This document shows positions 8,694-17,327 of a stretch of 64,000 bases of DNA, piece by piece. The notes below the pieces were generated by a model. It was not told the DNA's origin, searched no databases, and worked only from the letters and a program-made list of their open reading frames with translations. This DNA comes from Oligoflexia bacterium. GTDB lineage: Bacteria > Bdellovibrionota > UBA1018. The position numbers were made by a program, and so were the translations under genes. How positions within the stretch are numbered: the stretch's first letter is position 1; each line of letters begins with the position of its first letter. Location: the NCBI GenBank assembly GCA_903935335.1, contig CAIZRG010000054.1, positions 62,001 through 126,000 of the forward strand, in the 5' to 3' direction.

Positions 8694-9112
8694 GGCTTTA
8701 CTTTTCCAAGGTCGACTAAGATCTGAAAACAAGTGGGGTCCACTGGCATGACTGAAAGACGAGATTGTTTGATTAAAAGAAGGCCGTTAAGGTGTGGATT
8801 GGATTTGATGACGGCAAGTTGAACTGGAGTTGAAAAAGATTCGATGGGTTTTAAGTCGATTTGGACCCAGTCACCCGGTTTTTTAGGGTCTAAGTCAGGA
8901 TAAGCTTCTCGGATGACTTGGCTTGTTCCCATCACTGCTTTTTCATTGCCACTATGATAGATCAACGCTAAGTCACCCCTTTCCATTTGTTTTAGAAAAT
9001 TTCTCGCTTGAAAATTGCGAACGCCATTCCAATTTGTTTTTTTCTCTTGGACAAGCTGGTGAAAAGGATAGCTCTGGGGTTCAGTTTTGAGTAGCCAGTA
9101 AGACCGAGTCAT
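8690..9112 (-). CDS. EVE-domain protein
   Basis: 140 residues, nearly all one EVE domain (PUA-like fold): YWLLKTEP near the start, then WNGVRNFQARNFL, GDLALIYHSG and WVQIDL. EVE domains bind modified bases in DNA or RNA and are related to YTH and ASCH domains; here no other domain is present, as in the stand-alone bacterial family resembling human THYN1. AGGG lies eight bases before the ATG. It is first gene of a two-gene unit with the ferritin-like protein. Confidence 0.88.
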   Translation of the reverse strand: MTRSYWLLKTEPQSYPFHQLVQEKKTNWNGVRNFQARNFLKQMERGDLALIYHSGNEKAVMGTSQVIREAYPDLDPKKPGDWVQIDLKPIESFSTPVQLAVIKSNPHLNGLLLIKQSRLSVMPVDPTCFQILVDLGKVKP

Positions 9113-9159
9113 GAAGAGTACCCTATATCATAAAATCATTTTTGAGAGTCAAGAATGAT

Positions 9160-10890
9160 TCAAAAGTCTTGCACAAAGGAGTCCTGGAGAGATTTTGTGA
9201 ATACCGAATCTAAGATCTTTTCTAACTGAGGACTCGTTACGGGTTTGGATTGAAATATATGAATTCCAGCTGTTTCAGCTTCTTGGCGAGTCTTCAGAGT
9301 GTCATCGCCACTAAGCATGATCAAAATAGGCTGATTTTCTAAAGGCATTTTTCTGATGATTTGAGCAGCTTCAATGCCTGATAGATAAGGCATTTGATTG
9401 TCCAAAAAAATTAGATCATAATCATTTTTTTTAAGTTCCTCAATGACTTGTTGTCCATCAGAAACACAATGGATTTCTTGATATCCTAGTCCAGTTAAGG
9501 AAATTTTAAGAGTTTTTAAGATAATGGGATTATCGTCAGCAATGAGAATTTTAGAAGACTTGCCCGAGATCTGAAAAGGGTTTTCTAATCTCTGTTTTCC
9601 ATACCTTGTACTCGACAGTTTTGGGTTTTCTTGTTGAATTTCAGATGTGTCAGGTGCCTTTAAGTCGACCTCTATCCAAACCGAGGTTCCACGTCCGAAG
9701 TTACTTTCAATTCCAATTTTGCCGTGCATTCTTTCAATGAGTTCTTTTACTGTCATCAGTCCAATACCTGTGCCTTGAACTTCGGATTGAATATCGCTTG
9801 TTCTTCTCCAATTTTTTTGAAAAACATGAGCTAAATCGTCTTCGGAAAAACCCGGCCCTGTGTCTCGGACTTCAAATCGGGTTAACCTTCCTGCTTGATC
9901 GTTTGCTTTAAAAGCTAGAATCTCTATTTCTCCAAATTCTGTATATTTAATTGCATTAGAGACTAAATTGCTTAAAATTCTTAGGACTAAGTTTTTTTCT
10001 CCAAAGGCATATTCTGGTAGTAACGGATCTAATTTTAATTTTAATTTTAATTTTTTTTTATTCGCATTAGTTTTGTAAATAGTGATGAGTTCTTCTCCAA
10101 GTTGTTTAATCGAAAAAAGAAAAGGACGAGGAGATAGAGCCGAGAGGTGGTGGTTTGCGATGTTTGAAATATTATCCATTGCTTGTTCAAGTTCGTTAAT
10201 GGTCTCAGTTTGTTCTGAAGTGAGGGGGGTGCTTTTCAAGGATTCAAGTAAGCCTATCAGCGCCTGTAGGGGTGTTCTGATGTCGTGACTGATAGATCTT
10301 GCGATTTGTTCTGCTTGGACTTTTGCTTTTTCTAATACTTCGGTTGCAGTGACTTCTTTGGAAAAATCACGGAGAATAACAAAACAACTCAGTTCATCGA
10401 AGTTGCTCCCTCGAATAGGTTGGAGTGCGATTTTTAAGGAAACCTGTGATTGATTTTTGCAAAGACCTTTTTTTATTTGGCTATCAGCCATACACCGTTG
10501 TATAGGGTTTTCTGTATAACTCGCTCTGAGTTGAATATGGTTTTCTCTGTATTCTTCAGGCATCAAGTCTTCTACCTTCAAGGATGAGAGTTCTTCTCGA
10601 GTCCAACCAAAAAGTTGAGTAGTCTGTGAGTTAGCATAGACGATCCGCCCTGATTGAGAGGTGACGAGTATAGCATCAGGAAAACTATCAAAAAACTGTT
10701 CAGATTGACTGCTACTGATCGAAACTCGATCACAACTCACATGGATTAAGTCAAATTGATTGGATTCTCGCAAGGGAGTTACACCCTTTTTAATTGAGCA
10801 GCAATTATTTCCCATCGACCAGCTTTTTGTAGTCGATAGACCTAGTATTGCTAAAATTACAAGCCCTAAAGACAGAAAATGTTTTTTCAT
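9160..10890 (-). CDS. Hybrid sensor histidine kinase (PAS-HisKA-HATPase-REC)
   Basis: 576 residues. Residues 1-26 form a signal-like or anchoring hydrophobic segment. A PAS domain follows (about 62-180, DAILVTSQSGRIVYAN). The dimerisation domain has SISHDIRTPLQ with phospho-acceptor His202, and the ATPase domain has N312, DTGPGF at 343 and GTGIGL at 373. A C-terminal receiver (about 446-565) has Asp497 as phospho-site and Lys549. A KLKLKLKL run at 281-287 is encoded by four AATTTT units. No separate output gene is adjacent, so the partner is unknown. The only good Shine-Dalgarno belongs to a six-codon leader ORF ending on this start codon. Confidence 0.92.
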   Translation of the reverse strand: MKKHFLSLGLVILAILGLSTTKSWSMGNNCCSIKKGVTPLRESNQFDLIHVSCDRVSISSSQSEQFFDSFPDAILVTSQSGRIVYANSQTTQLFGWTREELSSLKVEDLMPEEYRENHIQLRASYTENPIQRCMADSQIKKGLCKNQSQVSLKIALQPIRGSNFDELSCFVILRDFSKEVTATEVLEKAKVQAEQIARSISHDIRTPLQALIGLLESLKSTPLTSEQTETINELEQAMDNISNIANHHLSALSPRPFLFSIKQLGEELITIYKTNANKKKLKLKLKLDPLLPEYAFGEKNLVLRILSNLVSNAIKYTEFGEIEILAFKANDQAGRLTRFEVRDTGPGFSEDDLAHVFQKNWRRTSDIQSEVQGTGIGLMTVKELIERMHGKIGIESNFGRGTSVWIEVDLKAPDTSEIQQENPKLSSTRYGKQRLENPFQISGKSSKILIADDNPIILKTLKISLTGLGYQEIHCVSDGQQVIEELKKNDYDLIFLDNQMPYLSGIEAAQIIRKMPLENQPILIMLSGDDTLKTRQEAETAGIHIFQSKPVTSPQLEKILDSVFTKSLQDSFVQDF

Positions 10891-10907
10891 CTTAGGCTGA
10901 ATCTCAT
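10887..10907 (-). CDS. Six-codon leader ORF coupled to the hybrid kinase
   Basis: Minus strand: AGGAG at 10919-10915, seven bases, then ATG at 10907 opening MRFSLR and a TGA whose TGA overlaps the kinase ATG (ATGA). The kinase ATG itself is 24 bases from that site, with no other good site, so translation of the kinase probably depends on the leader. Peptide function, if any, is unknown. Confidence 0.4.
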   Translation of the reverse strand: MRFSLR

Positions 10908-11022
10908 GATAGTTCTCCTGATTTTATTTATATTCTTTTTATTAATTTATACCTGAGATGAGCTTCTTTTTGCAAGACTGAGTTTAGGACAAGTTGAAAT
11001 CTTTGAACAAAGGTTTAAAATA

Positions 11023-11051
11023 TTGACAAGTCAAGCTGTTTGTCATACTAG
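11023..11051 (+). promoter_or_regulatory. Candidate sigma-70 promoter for the substrate-binding protein
   Basis: TTGACA at 11023-11028, 17 bp, then TACTAG at 11046-11051 (or CATACT at 15 bp). It lies upstream of the preferred ATG at 11083 and inside a possible longer reading frame, which argues against the longer start. Confidence 0.45.
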
Positions 11052-11082
11052 AAAACCCCCACTCAACCTGTGTAGGTGCGTC

Positions 11083-12321
11083 ATGAAAAAAATCAGAAGA
11101 AGCCTTCAGTTGAATCCAGTAAAATCTCAAACCCTTTTCTGGGTGAGTCGATTCCGTTTTGTTTGGCTTCCTGTTTTTCTTGTTTATATTATGATGATTC
11201 TGCTGACTTCTTGTTCAAAAAAATCAGATCAATCCTTCTCTAATAAAGCTCATGAGTCAGAGGATTCGATTTTGGTAGGAGAGGTGTCGTCACTTACGGG
11301 GAGTGAGGCAACATATGGCATGAGTGCCCATCAAGGCATTCTGTTGGCAGTACAAGAAGTGAACTTAAGAGGTGGGATTCAGGGTAAAAAAATTAAGATG
11401 GTCTCCTTGGATTCACAGGGAAAAGCAGATGAAAGTGCTCGGGCTATCAGTAAGTTGATCACCCTACCTGGTATGAGTTCGATCATTACGGGAGTGATCA
11501 GTTCAAATGCTTTAGCGATGACTCCCATTGCTCAAGATCAGAAGATCCCGTTTATTGCGACGATTTCAACTCACCCTAAGGTCACGGAGCAGGGGAATTA
11601 TATTTTTCGAGTGTGTTTGATGGATTCCTTTCAGGGGATTGTGATGGCTAAATTTGCCTTTGATACTTTAGGAGTAAAAAAAGTAGCTATTTTTAGAGAC
11701 TTAAAAAGTGATTACAGTGCTGCCCTGGCAGAAAGCTTTATTGCTACGTTTCAAAAAGCAGGAGGCGAGATCGTTATTCATCAAACTTATAGTGCAGGGG
11801 ATATTGACTTTAAGGCTCAGTTGACTGCCATTCGAGCAAAGCAGCCTAGTCTTCTTTATTTGCCAGGATATTATACGGACGTGTCTTTGATAGCGCGTCA
11901 GGCTCGAGATTTGGGATTGAATATCCCTCTTGCTGGTGGGGATGGATGGGATTCTTCTAAGCTTCGTGAGATTGGAGGAAAAGCTCTTCAAGGAAGCTAT
12001 TATTCAGCTTCCTATTCTTATCAGAATCCTTCACCTCTGCTTAAAGAATTTTTATCGAGTTATAAAAAAATGTATGGAATCCTGCCTGATGGATTAGCAG
12101 TGACTGGATATGAAGGGATGCAGGTCTTAATCAGTGCTTTAAAGAGTGCTCAGTCATTGAACCCAGAGGGTATTCGATCTGCTCTAGCCAAATTGTCTGA
12201 CTTGACGACAGTTACAGGAAAGATTTCTTTTGATTCAAGTCGTAATGCTATTCGATCGGCAGTCATTCTAGAGATCAAAAAAGATGGAGATGCAGAATAT
12301 CGAGCTACAGTAGCTCCCTGA
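11083..12321 (+). CDS. Branched-chain amino-acid-type ABC substrate-binding lipoprotein (LivK-like)
   Basis: 412 residues. A hydrophobic signal ends LLTSC, a lipobox, so it is membrane-anchored in the periplasm. The mature part has the periplasmic-binding-protein type I pattern: GEVSSLTGSEATYGMSA, VNLRGGIQGKKIKMVSLD, VITGVISSNA-like and YLPGYYTDVSLIARQARDLG, then GGDGWDSS, as in LivK/Leu-Ile-Val binding proteins. The ligand is not evident. AGGTG lies five bases before the ATG at 11083. No permease or ATPase gene is adjacent, so it may be an orphan receptor. A stem-loop overlaps the stop codon. Confidence 0.87.
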   Translation: MKKIRRSLQLNPVKSQTLFWVSRFRFVWLPVFLVYIMMILLTSCSKKSDQSFSNKAHESEDSILVGEVSSLTGSEATYGMSAHQGILLAVQEVNLRGGIQGKKIKMVSLDSQGKADESARAISKLITLPGMSSIITGVISSNALAMTPIAQDQKIPFIATISTHPKVTEQGNYIFRVCLMDSFQGIVMAKFAFDTLGVKKVAIFRDLKSDYSAALAESFIATFQKAGGEIVIHQTYSAGDIDFKAQLTAIRAKQPSLLYLPGYYTDVSLIARQARDLGLNIPLAGGDGWDSSKLREIGGKALQGSYYSASYSYQNPSPLLKEFLSSYKKMYGILPDGLAVTGYEGMQVLISALKSAQSLNPEGIRSALAKLSDLTTVTGKISFDSSRNAIRSAVILEIKKDGDAEYRATVAP

Positions 12322-12330
12322 ATCAGGGAG
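12314..12330 (+). terminator. Stem-loop at the end of the substrate-binding protein gene
   Basis: CTCCCTG / AAT / CAGGGAG: a perfect seven-bp stem with a three-base loop that spans the stop codon (12319-12321) and is followed by TTCTTG. The T tract is poor, so termination is only likely, not certain. Confidence 0.4.
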
Positions 12331-12461
12331 TTCTTGAGCTGATTAAGTATGGAATACGGACGTAGGATTTGAGAATCGATATTCTAGGAATTTGAAGTTT
12401 TGTTTTCTATTGCCTGTTCTCTATCTGTGTTTGAGCCCAGAAATTGCAACCTACGAATAGA

Positions 12462-13466
12462 ATGAACTTTTGGATTCTTTCTTGTTTTTGTTTGTGTTTA
12501 GGCCTTCTATTGATTTTCAAAGAGGTTTTGAGTCTGAGCGAAGGTTTTAGAGAGGGGAAACAAAAGAGGGTCCTCATTCAGGTGATTTGTGCTCTTCGTG
12601 AGATTGAGGAGACGTTAGTAGCCGGATTAGTCCCTGAAATGAGGCTTTGGGATGCTCTTCAAAAATTGGAAGATCCGTGGAAAACTCTTTCAGCCGATAG
12701 TTTGAAAGAGCTTCGAGATCGAGGGAGCTCTATTGTTCCCACCCTGATTCGCTTAAGGCAATTAGCTGAATCTCATCAAGTGGCCATTGAAGATGCACGG
12801 GCCAAAGCTTCTCAAGCTTGGGCTCAGGCGATGGTTTGTGCTTTGCTAGTTCCTGTTTTGGGAGGAGCTTTTTATGTCTTATTGCCTGGGGTAGCACAAA
12901 GGAAAATCACCTGGGGGATTGCCTGTTTGATTGCGTTGGGGTGGACTGGTTTTGGGGCTTTTTGGTTGCTCTTGCTTGCCAGTTCAGCACGATGGGGAGG
13001 CCTTTCTGTTGAACATCGTCCATGGGTGTTGGCTTCTCAGTGTGCTGGAGAGAGATTTCTTGCCTTGGTTCGGGTGGGAACACCTCCTGATTTAGCTTGG
13101 TCCAATACATGTGATTTTTTATCTAGGGAGACTCCTCGTCTTGCCTTAGCGTGGGGATATTCTATTTGGCAACAATCCCCTGTCCTCTGGAAGGGTACTG
13201 AGGAAGTCATTGGTATTTTGGCTCTATCCATCAAAAAATCAATTCAAGTTAGCTTAATGGAAGGACGGCCTTGTATCCAAAGAGTGGAAGCAGCGCTTTT
13301 GGTTTTTAGGCAGGAACTACAGTCTCGAATCGAACGTCAATTAGTTTTACTTCCTACTCAAGCTCTCAAGCCTTTATTCGTTTGTGTAGCTCCTTCTTTG
13401 CTGGGTTTACTAGCTGTTGCTCTTTGGCTTGCCAGTATAGATTCAAGGGTAGGTGAGTTCAATTGA
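12462..13466 (+). CDS. Membrane protein, possible Tad/T2SF-type (TadB/TadC-like)
   Basis: 334 residues from the ATG at 12462; an upstream TTG at 12444 is in frame. One N-terminal helix (about residues 2-20), a soluble helical part, two central helices (about 122-170), another soluble helical part with RQELQSRIERQLVLLPTQALKPL, and a final helix. That last block is like the end of T2SF-domain proteins TadB/TadC, the inner-membrane platform of Tad pili. A CpaF-type ATPase and a CpaC-type secretin lie nearby on the opposite strand, which supports this, but motif identity is weak and the assignment is inference. Confidence 0.42.
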   Translation: MNFWILSCFCLCLGLLLIFKEVLSLSEGFREGKQKRVLIQVICALREIEETLVAGLVPEMRLWDALQKLEDPWKTLSADSLKELRDRGSSIVPTLIRLRQLAESHQVAIEDARAKASQAWAQAMVCALLVPVLGGAFYVLLPGVAQRKITWGIACLIALGWTGFGAFWLLLLASSARWGGLSVEHRPWVLASQCAGERFLALVRVGTPPDLAWSNTCDFLSRETPRLALAWGYSIWQQSPVLWKGTEEVIGILALSIKKSIQVSLMEGRPCIQRVEAALLVFRQELQSRIERQLVLLPTQALKPLFVCVAPSLLGLLAVALWLASIDSRVGEFN

Positions 13467-13609
13467 TAGGCTGGGAAGGCTTAGTGTTTCGATGGCTGAT
13501 ATGGACATGGGTGTTTGCCCTGATTCTCGGGGGCACTCCATGGCGTTTTCCTTCTTGGAGCCCTGATGTGATCAGAGTTAGATCAGTAAAGGGACATAAG
13601 GATTTTTAA
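13463..13609 (+). CDS. Possible 48-residue membrane peptide coupled to the previous gene
   Basis: A TTG at 13463 overlaps the preceding stop (TTGA) and opens 48 codons, with a Trp-rich hydrophobic stretch (VFRWLIWTWVFALILGG) and a basic tail. The stop-start overlap suggests translational coupling. The 3' end runs 32 bases into the convergent gene. It is too short to identify and could be chance. Confidence 0.28.
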   Translation: MIGWEGLVFRWLIWTWVFALILGGTPWRFPSWSPDVIRVRSVKGHKDF

Positions 13610-14585
13610 TTGGAGATACATTTTTGAATGAAGCGGAACCATGAGCAAGGAAGGTTGATTCTAATTTGCCTTTTCGGTAGACCCAGACTTTCATTTCAGA
13701 GAGCGCTGAGCTTGAATCATAGAGAATCGACCCATCAGTGTTTTCATAAGTGAGTCCTATAAAATCTTTGTGTTCGGCTCGGACTAAGCCTCGAAAAGAA
13801 AGATCTCTTCGATCAGCTTGGAACTTCCACTCATTTAAGGAGTGACTCGACTTAAGAAACACAGAATCTCGGAGTGTATTGAATAGATAAGGTTGATTTT
13901 GATAAAAAAAGTAAAAAGAGGATAAGGCAGGAGTTGAGAATAGTCCTAGCTTTGGTTTTCCCGTCAAGCCTTCAAAGATGAGCTTTTCATGAGTACCCCG
14001 CTCATTGGTAAAAGTGTTGCAATGACCCCAAACCCAGGAATGACCCATGCTAGAACCGAAAAGGTGTCCTGTCATTCCGAATGCTTCATGCCAGTGAATC
14101 GTTTCTTGGTTGACGCGAGTACTTCCAGAAACTAAAAGTTCTTCTTGTTCTGTTACGATGGAATGACGGATCAGTCCAGTACGTGATAAAATTTCTGGAA
14201 TGAAATAGAACGAATGTGTTTGTGGGATGAGAAATTTTAAATCCCATTCAACGGAGCTTCCTTTGGACTGCAAGTTCCCTCGAGTTTGGTTGGGACTGAG
14301 TTCACATCCATGGATGTGAAGTGTGGAATCATTTTGGCTCCATTCACCTAGGTCAAAGGATTGCTTGAAAGGTATTTTCTGAACTTCACCGGTTGAAGTT
14401 TTTCGAAAAAAGATCGCTAAAATTTCTGCAATTTTTTTAAAACCATTTTTGCTGGAAAGAAGTCTGAAGTTGAGCCAGAAAGCTTCTTGAGAGACAGGAT
14501 CTGTGAGTTTGAGGTACCAAACTTTTTGAGAACCATGAGGAAGTGATGGGTTGATCAGATTTGAAACCATAAAGAATAAGTTCAC
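13578..14585 (-). CDS. Lipocalin-like protein (AttH/CrtC-type superfamily?)
   Basis: 335 residues without a signal peptide. It opens with SLPHGSQKVWYLKLTDP, has many short beta-prone segments, and a central GHSWVWGHCNTF block. This layout is like the two-lipocalin AttH / hydroxyneurosporene-synthase-like / tocopherol-cyclase-like superfamily, which handle hydrophobic molecules. I base this on pattern only and would not assign a reaction. It lies between the putative T2SF gene (convergent) and cpaF (same strand, 53 bases upstream). Confidence 0.42.
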   Translation of the reverse strand: MNLFFMVSNLINPSLPHGSQKVWYLKLTDPVSQEAFWLNFRLLSSKNGFKKIAEILAIFFRKTSTGEVQKIPFKQSFDLGEWSQNDSTLHIHGCELSPNQTRGNLQSKGSSVEWDLKFLIPQTHSFYFIPEILSRTGLIRHSIVTEQEELLVSGSTRVNQETIHWHEAFGMTGHLFGSSMGHSWVWGHCNTFTNERGTHEKLIFEGLTGKPKLGLFSTPALSSFYFFYQNQPYLFNTLRDSVFLKSSHSLNEWKFQADRRDLSFRGLVRAEHKDFIGLTYENTDGSILYDSSSALSEMKVWVYRKGKLESTFLAHGSASFKNVSPIKNPYVPLLI

Positions 14586-14638
14586 TTTCTAAAAAACTTT
14601 GTAAAAAAATGCCCTAAAAAAAATAAAAAAATCAATTT

Positions 14639-15613
14639 TTATGATAACTCACAACCTAGCACTGGACGCATAAGAATAGTATCTCCTTCACGACCTTCTA
14701 CCTTCGAAACTTCAGTAATTCTTCTACAGTTTTGAACTTTTTTAACTTGGACAACCCATTGAATTCCTAAGCTCACGAGTTCTCTAATTCCTGTAAATGA
14801 AAGTGTTCCAGGGCAGGAAAGCAGACATAGAAGTTCAATTCGCCTTAAAGCGTCTCGTGGAGAGTTGGCATGGAGGGTAGCAAGTGCTCCACAGTGACCA
14901 GTATTCAGAGCTTGGAGGAGCTCTAAAACCTCAGATCCTCGGCATTCTCCCAAGACAATCCGATCAGGACGCATTCGAAGGGTTTGCTTGAGTAAAGTTC
15001 GAAGAGTAACTTCACCAAATCCGTCAGCATTGGGAGGTCGGCTCGTGAGTGAAATAAAGTGAGGGTGTTGGGGTGCAAGTTCAATTGTGTCTTCAAGCGC
15101 AATAATTCGCTCATGTGCTGGGACCTCTTCTAATAAGTCACGGGCAAGAGTCGTTTTGCCACTTCCGGTGGCACCCGAAATCAGGATGGAGTCCCCTCGC
15201 TGAATAGCTTCTACCAATTGGGGATAAAAACTTGAGCTGTTCCATCGGGTAGAGCCTATGCGAGTAGAATCTGCTTGAGGGGAAGATTGAGCGGGTCTTC
15301 GCAGTGAAACTAGGATTCCTTGCGGAGATAGGGGGGGGAAAGTGACATGAATTCGATGACCTGAAGGGAGAGTGGCATCCACAAAGGGGTGTTTAGCATC
15401 CCAGGATTTACCGATCTCTGAGAGAATATCCAGTATCCAATCTCGAAGTTGGTCTCCTTGAAATCGGTGTTCCTGAGATAAGTGGAGAGGTTCAAGACCC
15501 TGTCCTCGATCTACAAATGATGCATTCGTCCCATTCAAACAAATATCGGTGACCTCTGGGTCTTGCAACGCTGACTTTAGCCAGAGTGGAGTTATTATTC
15601 GAGAGCATTCCAT
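14639..15613 (-). CDS. cpaF: CpaF/TadA-type secretion ATPase
   Basis: 324-residue type II/IV secretion ATPase, somewhat shorter at the N-terminus than usual CpaF. It should power assembly of a Tad-like pilus or secretion apparatus at the inner membrane. Visible motifs: LPSGHRIHVTFPP; Walker A GATGSGKTT at 147-155; the Asp box ALEDTIEL; Walker B-like DRIVLGECRGSE; and the His box GALATLHANSP. The ATG at 15613 has AAGGAG five bases upstream and overlaps the secretin gene by 19 bases, indicating one operon. Confidence 0.88.
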   Translation of the reverse strand: MECSRIITPLWLKSALQDPEVTDICLNGTNASFVDRGQGLEPLHLSQEHRFQGDQLRDWILDILSEIGKSWDAKHPFVDATLPSGHRIHVTFPPLSPQGILVSLRRPAQSSPQADSTRIGSTRWNSSSFYPQLVEAIQRGDSILISGATGSGKTTLARDLLEEVPAHERIIALEDTIELAPQHPHFISLTSRPPNADGFGEVTLRTLLKQTLRMRPDRIVLGECRGSEVLELLQALNTGHCGALATLHANSPRDALRRIELLCLLSCPGTLSFTGIRELVSLGIQWVVQVKKVQNCRRITEVSKVEGREGDTILMRPVLGCELS

Positions 15614-17052
15614 GGGTACTCCTTTGATGCTTGAAGTTTACGGATATCACTTGGGTTGAGCCACTCTCGTGGAGGAGGAAGTCTCCCCTTGGGAAGGAGT
15701 TTGGAGATTTCAAGTGGAGTCGAAGGAGGAGAGCGGTCTGGGTAAAGAAGAGCAACGAGTTCTGAGCGTTCATTCAGGTAGTCCTCTGATCCAAATAATG
15801 CTCCTAGGATCGGGATCTGCCTGAGAAAGGGTAATCCTTTCGCTTCTTGATGTACTCCCTGTTTGAGAAGTCCTGACAATAGAAGAGGAGTACCAAATTT
15901 GGCATCAATTTGGGTTTTCATTCGATTAGATTGAATTCCAGGGATTTGCTCTTGAGTGGCCTGGCGATCCAAGTGACTCACTTCTGTAAAGATGTCAAGA
16001 CGGACTCGGTCTCCAGCCCAGTGAGTGACTTTTAATCGGAGGGTGAGACCATAGTTTTTCCAGGTCACGTTTGAATAAAATCGACTTTGAGTTTGGATAG
16101 GGAGTTCACCTCCGGCAAAGAGTTCAGCTTCACCGGGTGCTCGCACCACAAGCTCTGGGTTAGATAAAATTTTTGCATGCCCATGGCCTTCCAGGTGCTG
16201 AAGAGTCAGATCGAGTTGAACAATGTCTTGGATGGATCCTGGAGTTGCCTTCAAGGAATGAGAACTAACAGCAGGCCAAGACAAACCAATACTATGAAAT
16301 TGTGAGCGCTTCAGTTCTAAAAGAAAAACACGGAAATAGACTGTAGGAGCTTGATCCGGTAAGCTATCGACTTCAACTTGGATGAGAGGAAAAAGTGCTC
16401 GTGCTTGCTGTTCAATTGATTTTTGTTCAGATCTCCGTTGAACATGTCCTCGAAGCCAAAGGCTTTGACCCGTTTGTTCAATGCGCAATCGGGATGGGTC
16501 GGCAAAAGTATTCAGCCAGTGGTTAAGCTTTGCTTGGGCTTGATTTAAAAGTTGCGGGGAGATTTCAGTTTCATTATAAATTTGGTCCGGATAAGTTTTT
16601 AGGAGAGCTGAAATTTGAGCTGCTTCAGTCCAGCTATTGAGTTCTCCTCTGAGGACTGTTCCTTTTCCTGTAAAAATGACTTCAACTTCCTCAAGTTTTC
16701 CAAGCGCTCTCTCCAGAGGTTCATTTTTCGCAGAAAGTTTCTCAATTCGAATCGCTCGGTGTTCAGTTGTTCCGTCCTGTTTCCAAACCCACAGATCTCC
16801 GTGTCCTGCTGCCACTGCCTTAATGAGGAGAGTCTCTGAAGAAGATAGAAACAGCTTTTCAGATTTTTTTGGGAGAGGTAAGATTCTGACAACTCCGCTT
16901 CCTAGGGAGTACTTGAGGAGTCCTGGACAATGGAGCAGTCTTTGTTCTCCGACTCCCAGGACAAGAGGTCCTTTTTCTAAAGGAGAGGGGCTTGAAAGTG
17001 CAAAAGGGCAAAGAAGCTTCAGTAGAATCGTGGAAGTGATCATGGCTTTCAT
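15595..17052 (-). CDS. CpaC/RcpA-type outer-membrane secretin
   Basis: About 485 residues from the ATG at 17052 (a TTG at 17061 is also in frame). A signal peptide (ITSTILLKLLCPFALS) is followed by the pilus-secretin N-domain (GVGEQRLLHCPG, then the GDLWVWKQDG block), a BON-like part (VLRGELNSWTEA) and the secretin core: ILSNPELVVRAPGEAELFAGGELPIQ, with the ending NERSELVALLYP. The core assigns it to the GspD/CpaC family, which forms the outer-membrane pore. It is co-directional and overlapping with cpaF. No pilin, TadZ or prepilin peptidase gene lies in the window. Confidence 0.87.
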   Translation of the reverse strand: MKAMITSTILLKLLCPFALSSPSPLEKGPLVLGVGEQRLLHCPGLLKYSLGSGVVRILPLPKKSEKLFLSSSETLLIKAVAAGHGDLWVWKQDGTTEHRAIRIEKLSAKNEPLERALGKLEEVEVIFTGKGTVLRGELNSWTEAAQISALLKTYPDQIYNETEISPQLLNQAQAKLNHWLNTFADPSRLRIEQTGQSLWLRGHVQRRSEQKSIEQQARALFPLIQVEVDSLPDQAPTVYFRVFLLELKRSQFHSIGLSWPAVSSHSLKATPGSIQDIVQLDLTLQHLEGHGHAKILSNPELVVRAPGEAELFAGGELPIQTQSRFYSNVTWKNYGLTLRLKVTHWAGDRVRLDIFTEVSHLDRQATQEQIPGIQSNRMKTQIDAKFGTPLLLSGLLKQGVHQEAKGLPFLRQIPILGALFGSEDYLNERSELVALLYPDRSPPSTPLEISKLLPKGRLPPPREWLNPSDIRKLQASKEYPWNALE

Positions 17053-17089
17053 TTTTAGCAAGGTCTAGGCCATTTGTTTGAGTTCTTAA

Positions 17090-17119
17090 TTGACAGGGGG
17101 TCCCTTCTAACGCTAGGGT
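17090..17119 (+). promoter_or_regulatory. Candidate sigma-70 promoter for the basic protein and metK
   Basis: TTGACA at 17090-17095, 18 bp, then TAGGGT at 17114-17119. The -35 is perfect and the -10 weak. It lies 30 bases before the small basic protein's start and could drive metK as well. Confidence 0.4.
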
Positions 17120-17148
17120 TCGGTTTTGTATATTTTTTGGAGGTAAGC

Positions 17149-17274
17149 ATGCCATCACGAATGATGAAGACTAAAACAGCGCGTAAAATCCGCAAAGCTC
17201 GCAAAGGAAAGACGCGGAAGCGACGTGAACAAAACAAAGGGACAACCCCTAAGTTTTCGATTCATATAGAATAG
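17149..17274 (+). CDS. 41-residue highly basic protein
   Basis: A GGAGGT site four bases upstream of the ATG, and a TTGACA box further up, make this a credible small gene. The product is dominated by Lys/Arg (TKTARKIRKARKGKTRKRR) and ends GTTPKFSIHIE. The composition suggests binding to RNA, DNA or the ribosome; I do not recognise a named family. It lies 53 bases before metK on the same strand. A longer in-frame start at 17074 is unlikely, as it would include the promoter and the ribosome binding site. Confidence 0.6.
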   Translation: MPSRMMKTKTARKIRKARKGKTRKRREQNKGTTPKFSIHIE

Positions 17275-17327
17275 CTTATTTTTATTTTTGATTGGTATTG
17301 AGAGTCACAACGGGGAGTCTTCTTGAT

